From the NCBI RefSeq assembly GCF_007990505.1, contig NZ_AP019822.1, forward strand, positions 186,001-250,000: a stretch of DNA of 64,000 bases, written 5' to 3'. Shown here in pieces: positions 8,041 to 15,860 of the stretch. The notes under the pieces were generated by a model that was not told the origin of the DNA, ran no database searches, and saw only the letters and a list, made by a program, of their open reading frames with translations. Within the stretch, counting starts at the first letter, position 1, and each line of letters starts with the position of its first letter. Position numbers and translations under genes: made by a program. This stretch comes from Pseudoleptotrichia goodfellowii. GTDB taxonomy: Bacteria > Fusobacteriota > Fusobacteriia > Fusobacteriales > Leptotrichiaceae.

Positions 8041-9081
8041 ATGAAATTTTTTAATTTTTTTAAGTTCAGCACAAAGCCGACAAGGGATATTGCAATTGAT
8101 TTAGGGACGGCAAATACGGTAGTGTATGTAAAAGATGAAGGAATATTAATAAACGAGCCGACTTATGTGGCAATAAACGTAAAAACAGACGAAGTGGAAC
8201 ATATCGGAGAAAAAGCAAAAGAAATAATGGGGAGAACTGCAAAACATACTCAAATTATAAGACCTTTAAAAAATGGAGTAATTTCCGATTATGAAGTTAC
8301 GGAAAAAATGCTTGCGGAATTTTTAAAAAGAATAAGAAAAGATAAATTTCAAAGTTCAAGGGTAATAATATGTGTTCCGAGCGGAGTTACACAAGTGGAA
8401 AGAAGAGCGGTAGTGGAAGTAGTAAAAGAAGCGGGAGCAAAAGAAGTTTATCTTATTGAAGAACCTATTGCAGCGGCAATCGGTGCAGGAATAGACCTTT
8501 TCGAGCCTAAAGGACACTTGATCGTAGATATAGGTGGAGGAACTACCGAAATAGCATTTATAGTTTCGGGAGGAGCGGCTTCGTCGAGATCCGTAAAAAT
8601 AGCAGGAGACCATTTGAACGAGGATATAATGGAATATGTAAAAGAAAAACATAATTTATTAATCGGAGAAAGAACTGCTGAAGAATTGAAAGTAAATACT
8701 ATAAGCCTGAAAGATAAAAATACCGACTTTGAAATAAGAGGTAGAGAACTTGGAAAAGGACTTCCTAAAAGTATAAAAATTGTTGCTTCGGAAATAGACG
8801 GAGCTATTGATAAAAATATAGATTTGATTATCGATGAGATAAAACTGACAATGGAAGGAATAGAGCCTGAAATTGCTGCCGATATATTTGAAACAGGGAT
8901 TTATATTTCCGGTGGAGGAGCAGGAATAAGAATCTTAAAAGAAAAAATAGAAGAAGAGCTTAAATTGCAGGTTACAGTTTGTGATGAAGCTATCCATGCC
9001 GTTGTAAGAGGAATTGCAAAAGTACTGGATGACTTTGATTCCTATAAAAATATAATTATATCTCCGACTAATGAATATTAG
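8041..9081 (+). CDS. mreB: Rod-shape actin homologue MreB
   Basis: A 346-residue actin-fold ATPase that organises lateral wall synthesis under the inner membrane. Visible motifs are phosphate-1 (DIAIDLGTANTVVYVKDEGI), the phosphate-2 loop (IVDIGGGTTEIAFI) and the adenosine motif (ISGGGAGIRILKEKIEEEL). An amphipathic N-terminal stretch rich in Phe (KFFNFFKF) is suited to membrane binding. AAAGGAG at 8027-8033 is a strong SD. It lies 70 bases after ftsK, so the pair may share the ftsK promoter. Rod or filament shape is consistent with a Leptotrichia-like host. Confidence 0.96.
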   Translation: MKFFNFFKFSTKPTRDIAIDLGTANTVVYVKDEGILINEPTYVAINVKTDEVEHIGEKAKEIMGRTAKHTQIIRPLKNGVISDYEVTEKMLAEFLKRIRKDKFQSSRVIICVPSGVTQVERRAVVEVVKEAGAKEVYLIEEPIAAAIGAGIDLFEPKGHLIVDIGGGTTEIAFIVSGGAASSRSVKIAGDHLNEDIMEYVKEKHNLLIGERTAEELKVNTISLKDKNTDFEIRGRELGKGLPKSIKIVASEIDGAIDKNIDLIIDEIKLTMEGIEPEIAADIFETGIYISGGGAGIRILKEKIEEELKLQVTVCDEAIHAVVRGIAKVLDDFDSYKNIIISPTNEY

Positions 9082-9128
9082 TAACTTGACGGATAATCCG
9101 ATGAGGAAAGTTAAGTATCGGGGTTTTT
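9082..9128 (+). promoter_or_regulatory. Alternative stem-loops between mreB and scpB
   Basis: One fold pairs TAACTT (9082-9087) with AAGTTA (9108-9113), with an inner CGGA/TCCG stem. A competing fold pairs CCGAT (9098-9102) with ATCGG (9117-9121) directly before GGTTTTT. The two share bases and cannot coexist, as in an attenuator. Weak evidence; no ligand is suggested. Confidence 0.3.
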
Positions 9129-9138
9129 AGGGAGATGT

Positions 9139-9765
9139 ATGGATATTAATGAAAATTTGGAAGACAGAGTTGAAACTATAGTATTTCTTTCAAAAGAACA
9201 GCTGACAGTGGAAGAATTGGCAAAATTCTACGAAATAGAATTAAGTAAAATGGAAGAAATACTTTTAAATCTGAAAGAAAAAAGAAAAACAAGCGGAATA
9301 AATGTAAAAATCGAAAATGGAATGATAATGCTCGTGTCAAATCCTCTTTACGGAGAAGATGTGAAAAGATTTTTCAATCCTGAAATGAAAATAAAAAAAC
9401 TGACCCGTTCAACGATGGAAACCCTTGCAATAATTGCATATAAAGGGCCTATAACAAAAACTGAAATAGAGCAGATAAGAGGGGTAAGTGTGGAAAAGAC
9501 AATGGCGAATTTGCTTGAAAAGAACCTTGTCTATATTTCGGGAAAGAAAAAAACAATCGGAACACCGAATTTATATGAAGTAACCGAAGATTTTTACAGT
9601 TATTTGAGTATTAATGACAAAACGGAACTGCCGGGATTTGAGCAATATGAAAAAATAGAGTTGTTATACAAAATGAAAGAAGAAGAAAACGGTGAAATAC
9701 CCGAGTCGATAATGGAAAAATTAGAAAAGAAAGCAGAAACAGAGGTAGAAGATGAGACTGAATAA
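9139..9765 (+). CDS. scpB: Segregation and condensation protein ScpB
   Basis: A 208-residue protein with two winged-helix domains. The second contains the family segment STMETLAIIAYKGPITKTEI and GVSVEKTMANLLEKNLV near residues 95-125. ScpB binds ScpA and SMC in the condensin complex that compacts the chromosome. No scpA is present in the window. The last 14 bases overlap the pseudouridine synthase gene, indicating translational coupling, an arrangement common in low-GC bacteria. Confidence 0.9.
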   Translation: MDINENLEDRVETIVFLSKEQLTVEELAKFYEIELSKMEEILLNLKEKRKTSGINVKIENGMIMLVSNPLYGEDVKRFFNPEMKIKKLTRSTMETLAIIAYKGPITKTEIEQIRGVSVEKTMANLLEKNLVYISGKKKTIGTPNLYEVTEDFYSYLSINDKTELPGFEQYEKIELLYKMKEEENGEIPESIMEKLEKKAETEVEDETE

Positions 9766-10438
9766 ATATATGGCTGATGCGGGAGTATGTTCGAGAAGAA
9801 AAGCCGACGAAATGATAAAAGAAGGCAGAGTTACCGTAAACAAAAAAGAAGCCGTTCTGGGAATGGAAATATCTTCGGGGGATATTGTAAGAGTGGACGG
9901 TGAAAAAATAAAACTGAACACGGTTTACGAATACTATATGCTGAATAAGCCTAAAAGAGTTATATGCTCCAATGAGGACAGATTCGGAAGAAGATTAGCG
10001 ATAGAGTATATAAAATCTAAAAAACGTCTGTTTACATACGGAAGACTGGATTATATGACCGAAGGACTTATTATTATAAGTAATGACGGTGAAGTGTATA
10101 ATCATGTGATGCATCCGAGAAAAAAACTGTATAAAAGCTATATTGCCAAACTTAGCAGAGAAGTTGAAGAAAAGGATATGGAAGCATGGAAGCACGGAGT
10201 TGTAATCGACGGTAAAAGAACTGCACCTGCAAAAGTAAAAAAAATTGATAAAAAAGAAATAAGAATAGCTATATTTGAGGGGCGAAACAGACAGATAAGA
10301 AAAATGGTGGAAATTTTAGGATATACTGTAGAGTCGCTGAAAAGAGTGAAAGTCGGAGAACTGACTTTGGGATATTTACAGCCGGGAGATTACAGAGCAC
10401 TTACAGAAGAAGAAGTAAGCTATTTGAAAAGTCTGTAA
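9752..10438 (+). CDS. rluB: RluB/RsuA-type rRNA pseudouridine synthase
   Basis: A 228-residue enzyme. Residues 1-60 form an S4 RNA-binding domain (MRLNKYMADAGVCSRRKADE, VTVNKKEA). The catalytic domain carries GRLDYMTEGLIIISNDGE, in which the GRLD aspartate is the expected nucleophile, and GRNRQIRKMVEILGY near the C-terminus. It converts uridine to pseudouridine in rRNA. RluB and RsuA cannot be separated with certainty by eye; linkage to scpB favours RluB. It overlaps scpB by 14 bases. Confidence 0.88.
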   Translation: MRLNKYMADAGVCSRRKADEMIKEGRVTVNKKEAVLGMEISSGDIVRVDGEKIKLNTVYEYYMLNKPKRVICSNEDRFGRRLAIEYIKSKKRLFTYGRLDYMTEGLIIISNDGEVYNHVMHPRKKLYKSYIAKLSREVEEKDMEAWKHGVVIDGKRTAPAKVKKIDKKEIRIAIFEGRNRQIRKMVEILGYTVESLKRVKVGELTLGYLQPGDYRALTEEEVSYLKSL

Positions 10439-10447
10439 AGGAGAAAA

Positions 10448-11119
10448 ATGGAAATTGAAAAGAAAAAATTAATATTTTTAATTGATTTCGATATAACTAT
10501 CAGTAAAAAAGATTCTACAGATATGCTTCTTGAAACACATAATCCCAAGTACAAAATAAAGCTGAGAGAACAATATAAAAATAAGGAAATATCTATGAGA
10601 GAATTTGTTATATTCGGTCTGGAATCTCTGAATATTACAAAAGAAGAATACATTAAAACTTTACAGGATAAAGTTGACATAGATGTGTCATTTTTAGATT
10701 TTATAAAAAGCGGAGTGGAATTCAGAATAGTCAGTGCGGGAACAAGACTGAATATACAGGGGACACTTTTGAAGTATAATGTAGTTTTGGAAAATGAAAA
10801 AATTATTTCCAATGATATAAATTTTGAAGGAAAGAAAATAACTATTACAAATCCGTTTTTGGATAAGGAAATGTATTACGGAGTAGATAAAAAAGAAGCT
10901 GTAGAAAATTTTAAGCGACAAGGATATAAAGTGATTTTTGTGGGAGATGGACCGTCGGATTACCGGGCAATAGAGACGGCCGATTTTTCATTTATCAGAA
11001 AAAATACGAGAGCGATTGATTTTTGTAAAGAAAATAATATAAAATTTAAGGAATTTGATAATTTTAATGAAATTCTTTCATATTATAACGGGAAAGAGGT
11101 AAGTAAAAATGCTGACTAA
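10448..11119 (+). CDS. HAD-family phosphatase (MtnX-like)
   Basis: A 223-residue HAD-superfamily protein. The nucleophile motif is DFDIT (residues 13-17), motif II is the SAGTR stretch near 97-101, and motif IV is VGDGPSDYRAIETADFSF near 160-177. The helical cap inserted after motif I is typical of the MtnX/phosphoserine phosphatase-like group, enzymes of methionine salvage or small-metabolite dephosphorylation. No other methionine-salvage gene is nearby, so the substrate is open. Its end overlaps gatC by 11 bases. Confidence 0.7.
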   Translation: MEIEKKKLIFLIDFDITISKKDSTDMLLETHNPKYKIKLREQYKNKEISMREFVIFGLESLNITKEEYIKTLQDKVDIDVSFLDFIKSGVEFRIVSAGTRLNIQGTLLKYNVVLENEKIISNDINFEGKKITITNPFLDKEMYYGVDKKEAVENFKRQGYKVIFVGDGPSDYRAIETADFSFIRKNTRAIDFCKENNIKFKEFDNFNEILSYYNGKEVSKNAD

Positions 11120-11411
11120 AGAAGATGTTTTGAAAATAGCGAAATTGTCAAAACTGGAATTTCAGGAAGATGAAATAGAAAAATTTCAAACTGATTTGAA
11201 TAAAATACTGGAACATATGGAAATATTAAATAATGTCGATACTACAGGAGTAGAGCCTTTGTTTAATGTTCTGGATTTAAAGGACAGACTTAGAAAAGAT
11301 GAAGTGCAAAGTGTAGATATTAAAAAAGAACTCTTGAAAAATGCACCGAATAAAGATGATGATTTTATAATTGTTCCTAAAATAGTAGGTGGGGGGAATA
11401 CAGATAATTAA
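11109..11411 (+). CDS. gatC: Glu/Asp-tRNA amidotransferase subunit C
   Basis: A 100-residue subunit that stabilises GatA-GatB. The family pattern is clear: LTKEDVLKIAKLSKLEFQEDE at the N-terminus, ILEHMEILNNVDTTGVEPLF in the middle, and LRKDEV then DDFIIVPKIV at the end. GatCAB amidates misacylated Glu-tRNA(Gln) and Asp-tRNA(Asn), implying indirect charging of at least one of these tRNAs. A palindromic repeat element separates it from gatA, which is unusual within a gat cluster. Confidence 0.93.
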   Translation: MLTKEDVLKIAKLSKLEFQEDEIEKFQTDLNKILEHMEILNNVDTTGVEPLFNVLDLKDRLRKDEVQSVDIKKELLKNAPNKDDDFIIVPKIVGGGNTDN

Positions 11412-11445
11412 TCGAATTTTATGAGAGTTACGGCTCATAATTTTT

Positions 11446-11556
11446 GCAACATTTATATTTTACAACGTGAAAAATGTGATAGTGAGTGTAACAAAAACAA
11501 CTTATTTTGCTTTTGTAGCGAACGGGCATTTTTGAGTATGTAAAATATTAAGTTGC
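11446..11556. repeat. Interspersed palindromic element, copy 1 (gatC-gatA gap)
   Basis: An imperfect palindrome of about 111 bp. It opens GCAACATTTATATTTTACA and closes with ATGTAAAATATTAAGTTGC. The interior has paired blocks, including CAAAAACAA and CTTTTGTAGCG. It matches the reverse complement of the copy after yebC over most of its length. Immediately downstream is an 11-bp inverted repeat CTTCCTTTTTT/AAAAAAGGAAG (11569-11592). Confidence 0.7.
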
Positions 11557-11625
11557 CATATTTTTTCGCTTCCTTTTTTATAAAAAAGGAAGATAGAAGA
11601 ATAATTTTACTGGAAAGGTGAAAAA

Positions 11626-13089
11626 ATGGAATTATATAAAAAAACGGCAAGTGAAATAGCCGAAATGATTAAAAGTAAAGAGATAACATCAGAAGAAGTA
11701 ACAAAACATTTTTTGGAAAGAATAAATTTACTGGAAGATAAAATAGGAGCATTTTCAAGTGTTTTAGAGGAAAAAGCATTGGAAAGTGCCAAAATATATG
11801 ATAATGACAATAACGAAGAAAAAAGAAAAAATTATGATAATACATCGTTGTTCGGAGTACCTGTAGCATTGAAAGACAATATTCTCTCAAAAGGAGATTT
11901 GACAACAGCTTCGTCCAAAATTCTTGCAAATTATGAAGGAATATACGATGCGACAGTTGTGGAAAGACTGAAAAAAGCGGGAGTTCCTATAGTGGGAAAA
12001 GCGAATATGGATGAATTTGCAATGGGTTCATCAAATGAAAATTCTGCAATAAAATCCGTATCCAATCCTTGGGATTTGGAAAGAGTGCCCGGAGGAAGCA
12101 GCGGCGGTTCGGCAGCGGCAGTGGCGGCACAGATGATTCCTATAGCCTTAGGGACTGATACGGGAGGAAGTATAAGACAGCCTGCATGCCTGACGGGAAC
12201 GGTGGGAATAAAGCCTACATACGGAAGAGTGTCGAGATATGGGCTTATGGCTTTCGGATCGTCTCTTGATCAGATAGGTGCATTGGCAAAATCTACCGAA
12301 GATTTGGCAAGAATTATGAAAATAATAGCGGGATATGATGAAAAAGACCCCACAACTGCTGATGTGGAAGTGCCTGATTATTTGAAAAGCATAAATAACG
12401 ATATAAAAGGATTGAGAATAGGGCTTCCGAAAGAGTATTTTGCCGAAGGACTGGACAAAAATATAAAAGAAGTAGTAAATAAAGCGGTAGAACAGTTAAA
12501 AGGGCTGGGAGCCGAAATAAAAGAAGTTTCGTTGCCTTATGTTGAATATGCAATTTCTACTTATTATATAATTTCCTCTGCTGAAGCAGCATCAAATCTT
12601 TCGAGATATGACGGTGTCAGATACGGAGTGAGAAAAAGTGATGACAGTGTAGAAGATATGTATGTAAAATCAAGAAGTGAAGGTTTCGGACCTGAAGTAA
12701 AAAGAAGAATAATGATCGGAAACTATGTGTTGAGTTCAGGATTTTACGATGCTTATTATAAGAAAGCTTCTCAAGTGAGAAGACTCATAAAAGACGACTT
12801 TGAAAGAGTGCTTACTGAAGTGGATATTATACTTACGCCTACCTCACCTACTACAGCTTTCAAAAAAGGAGAAAAAAATACAGATCCTGTGCAAATGTAT
12901 CTAGCGGATATTTACACAGTTTCGATAAATATGGCAGGAGTGCCTGCAATATGTGTTCCGGCAGGATTTGTAGATGGACTTCCTGTGGGAATACAGTTAA
13001 TAGGAAATTATTTTAAAGAAGATTTACTGTTTAATGCGTCACATAAATTTGAAGAAGTCAGAGGAAAGATAGAGTATCCGGAAATTTAA
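11626..13089 (+). CDS. gatA: Glu/Asp-tRNA amidotransferase subunit A
   Basis: A 487-residue amidase-signature enzyme that releases ammonia from glutamine for the transamidation. The catalytic triad region is visible: Lys in PVALKDNI, and the glycine/serine-rich stretch PGGSSGGSAAAVAAQM with the serine in GTDTGGSIRQPA. The length is normal. A good SD (GGAAAGGTG) is at 11612-11620. It lies downstream of gatC but is separated by 214 bases holding a repeat, so it may have its own promoter or depend on read-through. Confidence 0.96.
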   Translation: MELYKKTASEIAEMIKSKEITSEEVTKHFLERINLLEDKIGAFSSVLEEKALESAKIYDNDNNEEKRKNYDNTSLFGVPVALKDNILSKGDLTTASSKILANYEGIYDATVVERLKKAGVPIVGKANMDEFAMGSSNENSAIKSVSNPWDLERVPGGSSGGSAAAVAAQMIPIALGTDTGGSIRQPACLTGTVGIKPTYGRVSRYGLMAFGSSLDQIGALAKSTEDLARIMKIIAGYDEKDPTTADVEVPDYLKSINNDIKGLRIGLPKEYFAEGLDKNIKEVVNKAVEQLKGLGAEIKEVSLPYVEYAISTYYIISSAEAASNLSRYDGVRYGVRKSDDSVEDMYVKSRSEGFGPEVKRRIMIGNYVLSSGFYDAYYKKASQVRRLIKDDFERVLTEVDIILTPTSPTTAFKKGEKNTDPVQMYLADIYTVSINMAGVPAICVPAGFVDGLPVGIQLIGNYFKEDLLFNASHKFEEVRGKIEYPEI

Positions 13090-13125
13090 TGAATGGTATG
13101 GATTTAAATGAAAGGAGGAGATTAA

Positions 13126-13221
13126 ATGTATAAGTCGATTGATCTGTTTGCAATTAGTGAAAAAAATATTACTGAATACAACATTCTCCTTAAGGAGAAA
13201 AACTATGATATTGAAAAATAG
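13126..13221 (+). CDS. 31-residue small ORF with very strong SD before the lipoprotein
   Basis: ATG at 13126 follows AAAGGAGGAG (13111-13120), one of the best SD sites in the window. It encodes MYKSIDLFAISEKN and then EYNILLKEKNYDIEK before TAG. Its last 17 bases overlap the start of the lipoprotein gene in another frame, and the lipoprotein SD lies inside it, so it could act as a translational coupler. It resembles no family known to me and could be a gene remnant. Confidence 0.4.
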   Translation: MYKSIDLFAISEKNITEYNILLKEKNYDIEK

Positions 13222-14314
13222 AAAATATTTATTCTTATTAGTAATATTACTGTTAGTATTTGGTTGTGGGAGTAAAAAAAGCAGTGAAAAAAATTCAAAG
13301 AAGAATAATGCAGTAAAAGCTAAAAGCTATGATGAAATACCCGAGATAGATTTTTCTAATAAGGACATAGATACCGCTACACTGCAAAATATTATTATTG
13401 GAAAAATGGAAAATCCTGAATTATCAAAAAGTTATAGAAATTTAGATATTTCATACCGACTGACATTTTTTCCTGACAGTTTCCATAATGATTATGAGGG
13501 AACTTTTTTAGATAATCAAAATAATTTTATAATACCGAATGAAGAGAAAATCAATACTTTCTCAAAAGAAATAGAAGGTATCGGTTATGAAGAATTGATA
13601 GTAAAGATGAATAAAGTTAAGGAGTGGCAAAAAAAAGAAGTAAAATATAAAAATGAAGAATTAGATAAAGCTGCTGAAAAATTTTTAAGTTCTCTTGAAG
13701 AAAAAATAAGAAATATTGAAGAGATAAAGCAATATTATAAAAACGGAAAGTATAAAGAGGATAATTTTGAAAAAGGGAAAAATTTATCCGAACAATATTT
13801 ATCTAATCGGAAAAAAGTAGAGGGAAGTTTTAAAAAATTCAGTAATCAAAGAAATAGAGTAAAATACATTACAATGAAAAATACCATAGGTGTTTTGAAA
13901 GATATTGAGGGAAAAGAAGTAGAGTCAGATATAATAAAATTAAAATTACTTTTTGAAATGCTTAATGAAAAACTGTTCGGAACAAAATTATATTTGGATA
14001 CATCTAAACCGTTTATTATAGAAGAAAAAGATGAAGTGCAGTATGTAAATGAGCTGAAAAGTATACAGAAGACAATTAAAAATTTACTTTCTGATATGAA
14101 GAAGACTGATGTTTCAAAGTTAGAAAAAGAAAATATTAATTCTGAAAATTATAAAAAATCAGTAAAAGAAATAGAAAAAATTTCAAGGGAAACCGGAAAA
14201 ATCATAGATAACATTGAAAAAAGGAAAAATGAGAATTTGAACGAGATGATTTCTGATTATTCAAAAGAAATTAACTCCGTACTAGAAAAATTAAATTCAA
14301 ATTTAGCGAATTAA
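13205..14314 (+). CDS. Predicted lipoprotein, DUF3829-like
   Basis: A 369-residue protein with a lipoprotein signal: basic start MILKNRKY, hydrophobic core, then VFGC as the lipobox. The frame is open back to 13139, but TAAGGAG (13191-13197) points to ATG 13205. The mature part is acidic/lysine-rich and mostly helical, with a central NLDISYRLTFFPDSF segment and long coiled stretches after residue 120. It is reminiscent of the DUF3829 lipoproteins of host-associated bacteria, whose function is unknown. It sits between gatA and gatB, an odd place for a cell-surface protein. Lipoprotein call firm, family tentative. Confidence 0.65.
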   Translation: MILKNRKYLFLLVILLLVFGCGSKKSSEKNSKKNNAVKAKSYDEIPEIDFSNKDIDTATLQNIIIGKMENPELSKSYRNLDISYRLTFFPDSFHNDYEGTFLDNQNNFIIPNEEKINTFSKEIEGIGYEELIVKMNKVKEWQKKEVKYKNEELDKAAEKFLSSLEEKIRNIEEIKQYYKNGKYKEDNFEKGKNLSEQYLSNRKKVEGSFKKFSNQRNRVKYITMKNTIGVLKDIEGKEVESDIIKLKLLFEMLNEKLFGTKLYLDTSKPFIIEEKDEVQYVNELKSIQKTIKNLLSDMKKTDVSKLEKENINSENYKKSVKEIEKISRETGKIIDNIEKRKNENLNEMISDYSKEINSVLEKLNSNLAN

Positions 14315-14330
14315 GGAAAGGAAACAAAAA

Positions 14331-15764
14331 ATGAGCATGGAATATGAAACAGTCATCGGACTGGAAGTGCATTGCCAATTAAAAACAAAAACTAAAGTAT
14401 GGTGTTCATGTAACGCCGATTATGATAATGAAGTACCTAATGTTTCCACATGTCCTGTATGTACGGGACAACCGGGAGCATTGCCCAAGTTAAATGAAGA
14501 AGTTTTGAATTATGCAATAAAAGCTGCGTTGGCGTTGGATTGTAAAATAAACGGAGAAAGTCAGTTTGACAGAAAAAATTATTTTTATCCGGACTCTCCG
14601 AAAGACTATCAGATAACTCAGTATTTTAAGCCTTATGCTGAAAACGGAGAACTGCATATAGTTACAAACAGCGGAAAAGAGACTAAAGTAGGGATAGAAA
14701 GAATCCAGATAGAAGAAGATACGGCAAAAAGTATACATACGACTTCTGAAAGTCTGTTAAATTTTAACAGAGCATCCATACCTTTGATTGAGATAATTTC
14801 AAAGCCTGAAATTAAGAATGCCGAAGAAGCCTATGCTTATCTGAATACATTAAAAGACAGACTGAAATATACAAAAGTAAGTGATGTAAGTATGGAATTA
14901 GGGTCGCTCAGATGTGATGCCAATGTGTCGGTAAGAAAAAAAGGCGATACTGCTTTGGGAACAAGAACCGAAACTAAAAACTTAAATTCATTTAAGGCAG
15001 TTGTGAGAGCCATAGAATATGAAACAAACAGACAGATAGAAGTTATTGAAAACGGAGGAAGAGTAGTTCAGGAAACAAGGCTTTGGGATGAAGAACAGGG
15101 AGTTACAAGACCTATGAGAAGCAAAGAAGAAGCTATGGATTACAGATATTTTCCCGAGCCTGATTTACCGAAAGTTATTATTTCCGAAGAAAGACTGGAA
15201 AATGTAAGAAAGGAAATGCCTGAATTTGCAGACGAGAAAGCGAAAAGATTTATTAATGATTATAAATTAAATGAAAAAGAAGCTGTAATTCTTGCGGGAG
15301 AGCCTGAATTAGCCGAATATTACGAAGAAGTCGTAACAAAGTCTGGAGAACCTAAACTTTCGGCAAACTGGATGCTGACTGAAATATTGAGAGTATTGAA
15401 AGAGAAAAATACAGGAATAGAGAAGTTTTCAGTTTCTGCAGAAAATATTGCAAAATTGATAACACTTATAAAAAGTAATGTTATAAGCTCGAAAATAGCT
15501 AAGGAAGTATTTGAAATGCTGTTGTTGGAAAATAAAGACCCTGAAATTATAGTAAAAGAAAAAGGGCTTGTTCAAATAACTGATAACAGTGAAATAGAAA
15601 AAATAGTCGAGCAGGTACTGGAAGAAAATAAACAGTCTGTAGAAGATTACAGAGCGGGGAAAAGCAATGCGTTGAAATATCTTGTAGGACAGGCGATGAG
15701 ACTTTCCAAAGGAAAAGCCAATCCGCAAATGATAAATGAATTGATTTTAGAGAAACTGGGTTAA
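14331..15764 (+). CDS. gatB: Glu/Asp-tRNA amidotransferase subunit B
   Basis: A 477-residue protein with the GatB signature YETVIGLEVHCQL near the start and FDRKNYFYPDSPKDYQITQ further on. Zinc-site cysteines are visible (WCSC and CPVCTGQPG). The cradle-domain motif EKDxxR-like LGSLRCDANVSVR follows, and a C-terminal YqeY-like tail (GKSNALKYLVGQAM) binds tRNA. GatB phosphorylates the misacylated tRNA, then GatA ammonia completes amidation. It starts 16 bases after the lipoprotein with GGAAAGGAAA as SD. Confidence 0.96.
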   Translation: MSMEYETVIGLEVHCQLKTKTKVWCSCNADYDNEVPNVSTCPVCTGQPGALPKLNEEVLNYAIKAALALDCKINGESQFDRKNYFYPDSPKDYQITQYFKPYAENGELHIVTNSGKETKVGIERIQIEEDTAKSIHTTSESLLNFNRASIPLIEIISKPEIKNAEEAYAYLNTLKDRLKYTKVSDVSMELGSLRCDANVSVRKKGDTALGTRTETKNLNSFKAVVRAIEYETNRQIEVIENGGRVVQETRLWDEEQGVTRPMRSKEEAMDYRYFPEPDLPKVIISEERLENVRKEMPEFADEKAKRFINDYKLNEKEAVILAGEPELAEYYEEVVTKSGEPKLSANWMLTEILRVLKEKNTGIEKFSVSAENIAKLITLIKSNVISSKIAKEVFEMLLLENKDPEIIVKEKGLVQITDNSEIEKIVEQVLEENKQSVEDYRAGKSNALKYLVGQAMRLSKGKANPQMINELILEKLG

Positions 15765-15860
15765 TTTAAACAGAGAATTTCGGATACTTGGGAAATGTTA
15801 AATTATAAGAATCTGATATTTTCGGAAAATTTTAAGATTCGGTTACGGGAGTAATATAAA

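Noticed and set aside
8356-8652. Minus-strand ORF inside mreB
   Set aside because: It is a shadow of the actin-fold gene in another frame, rich in Tyr/Phe/Cys/Ser, with no SD and no family resemblance; the same holds for the other long minus-strand frames inside recognised genes.
11569-11592. CTTCCTTTTTT/AAAAAAGGAAG as an intrinsic terminator
   Set aside because: The loop would be only two bases and there is no T-tract after the stem on either strand; it is kept only as part of the repeat surroundings.
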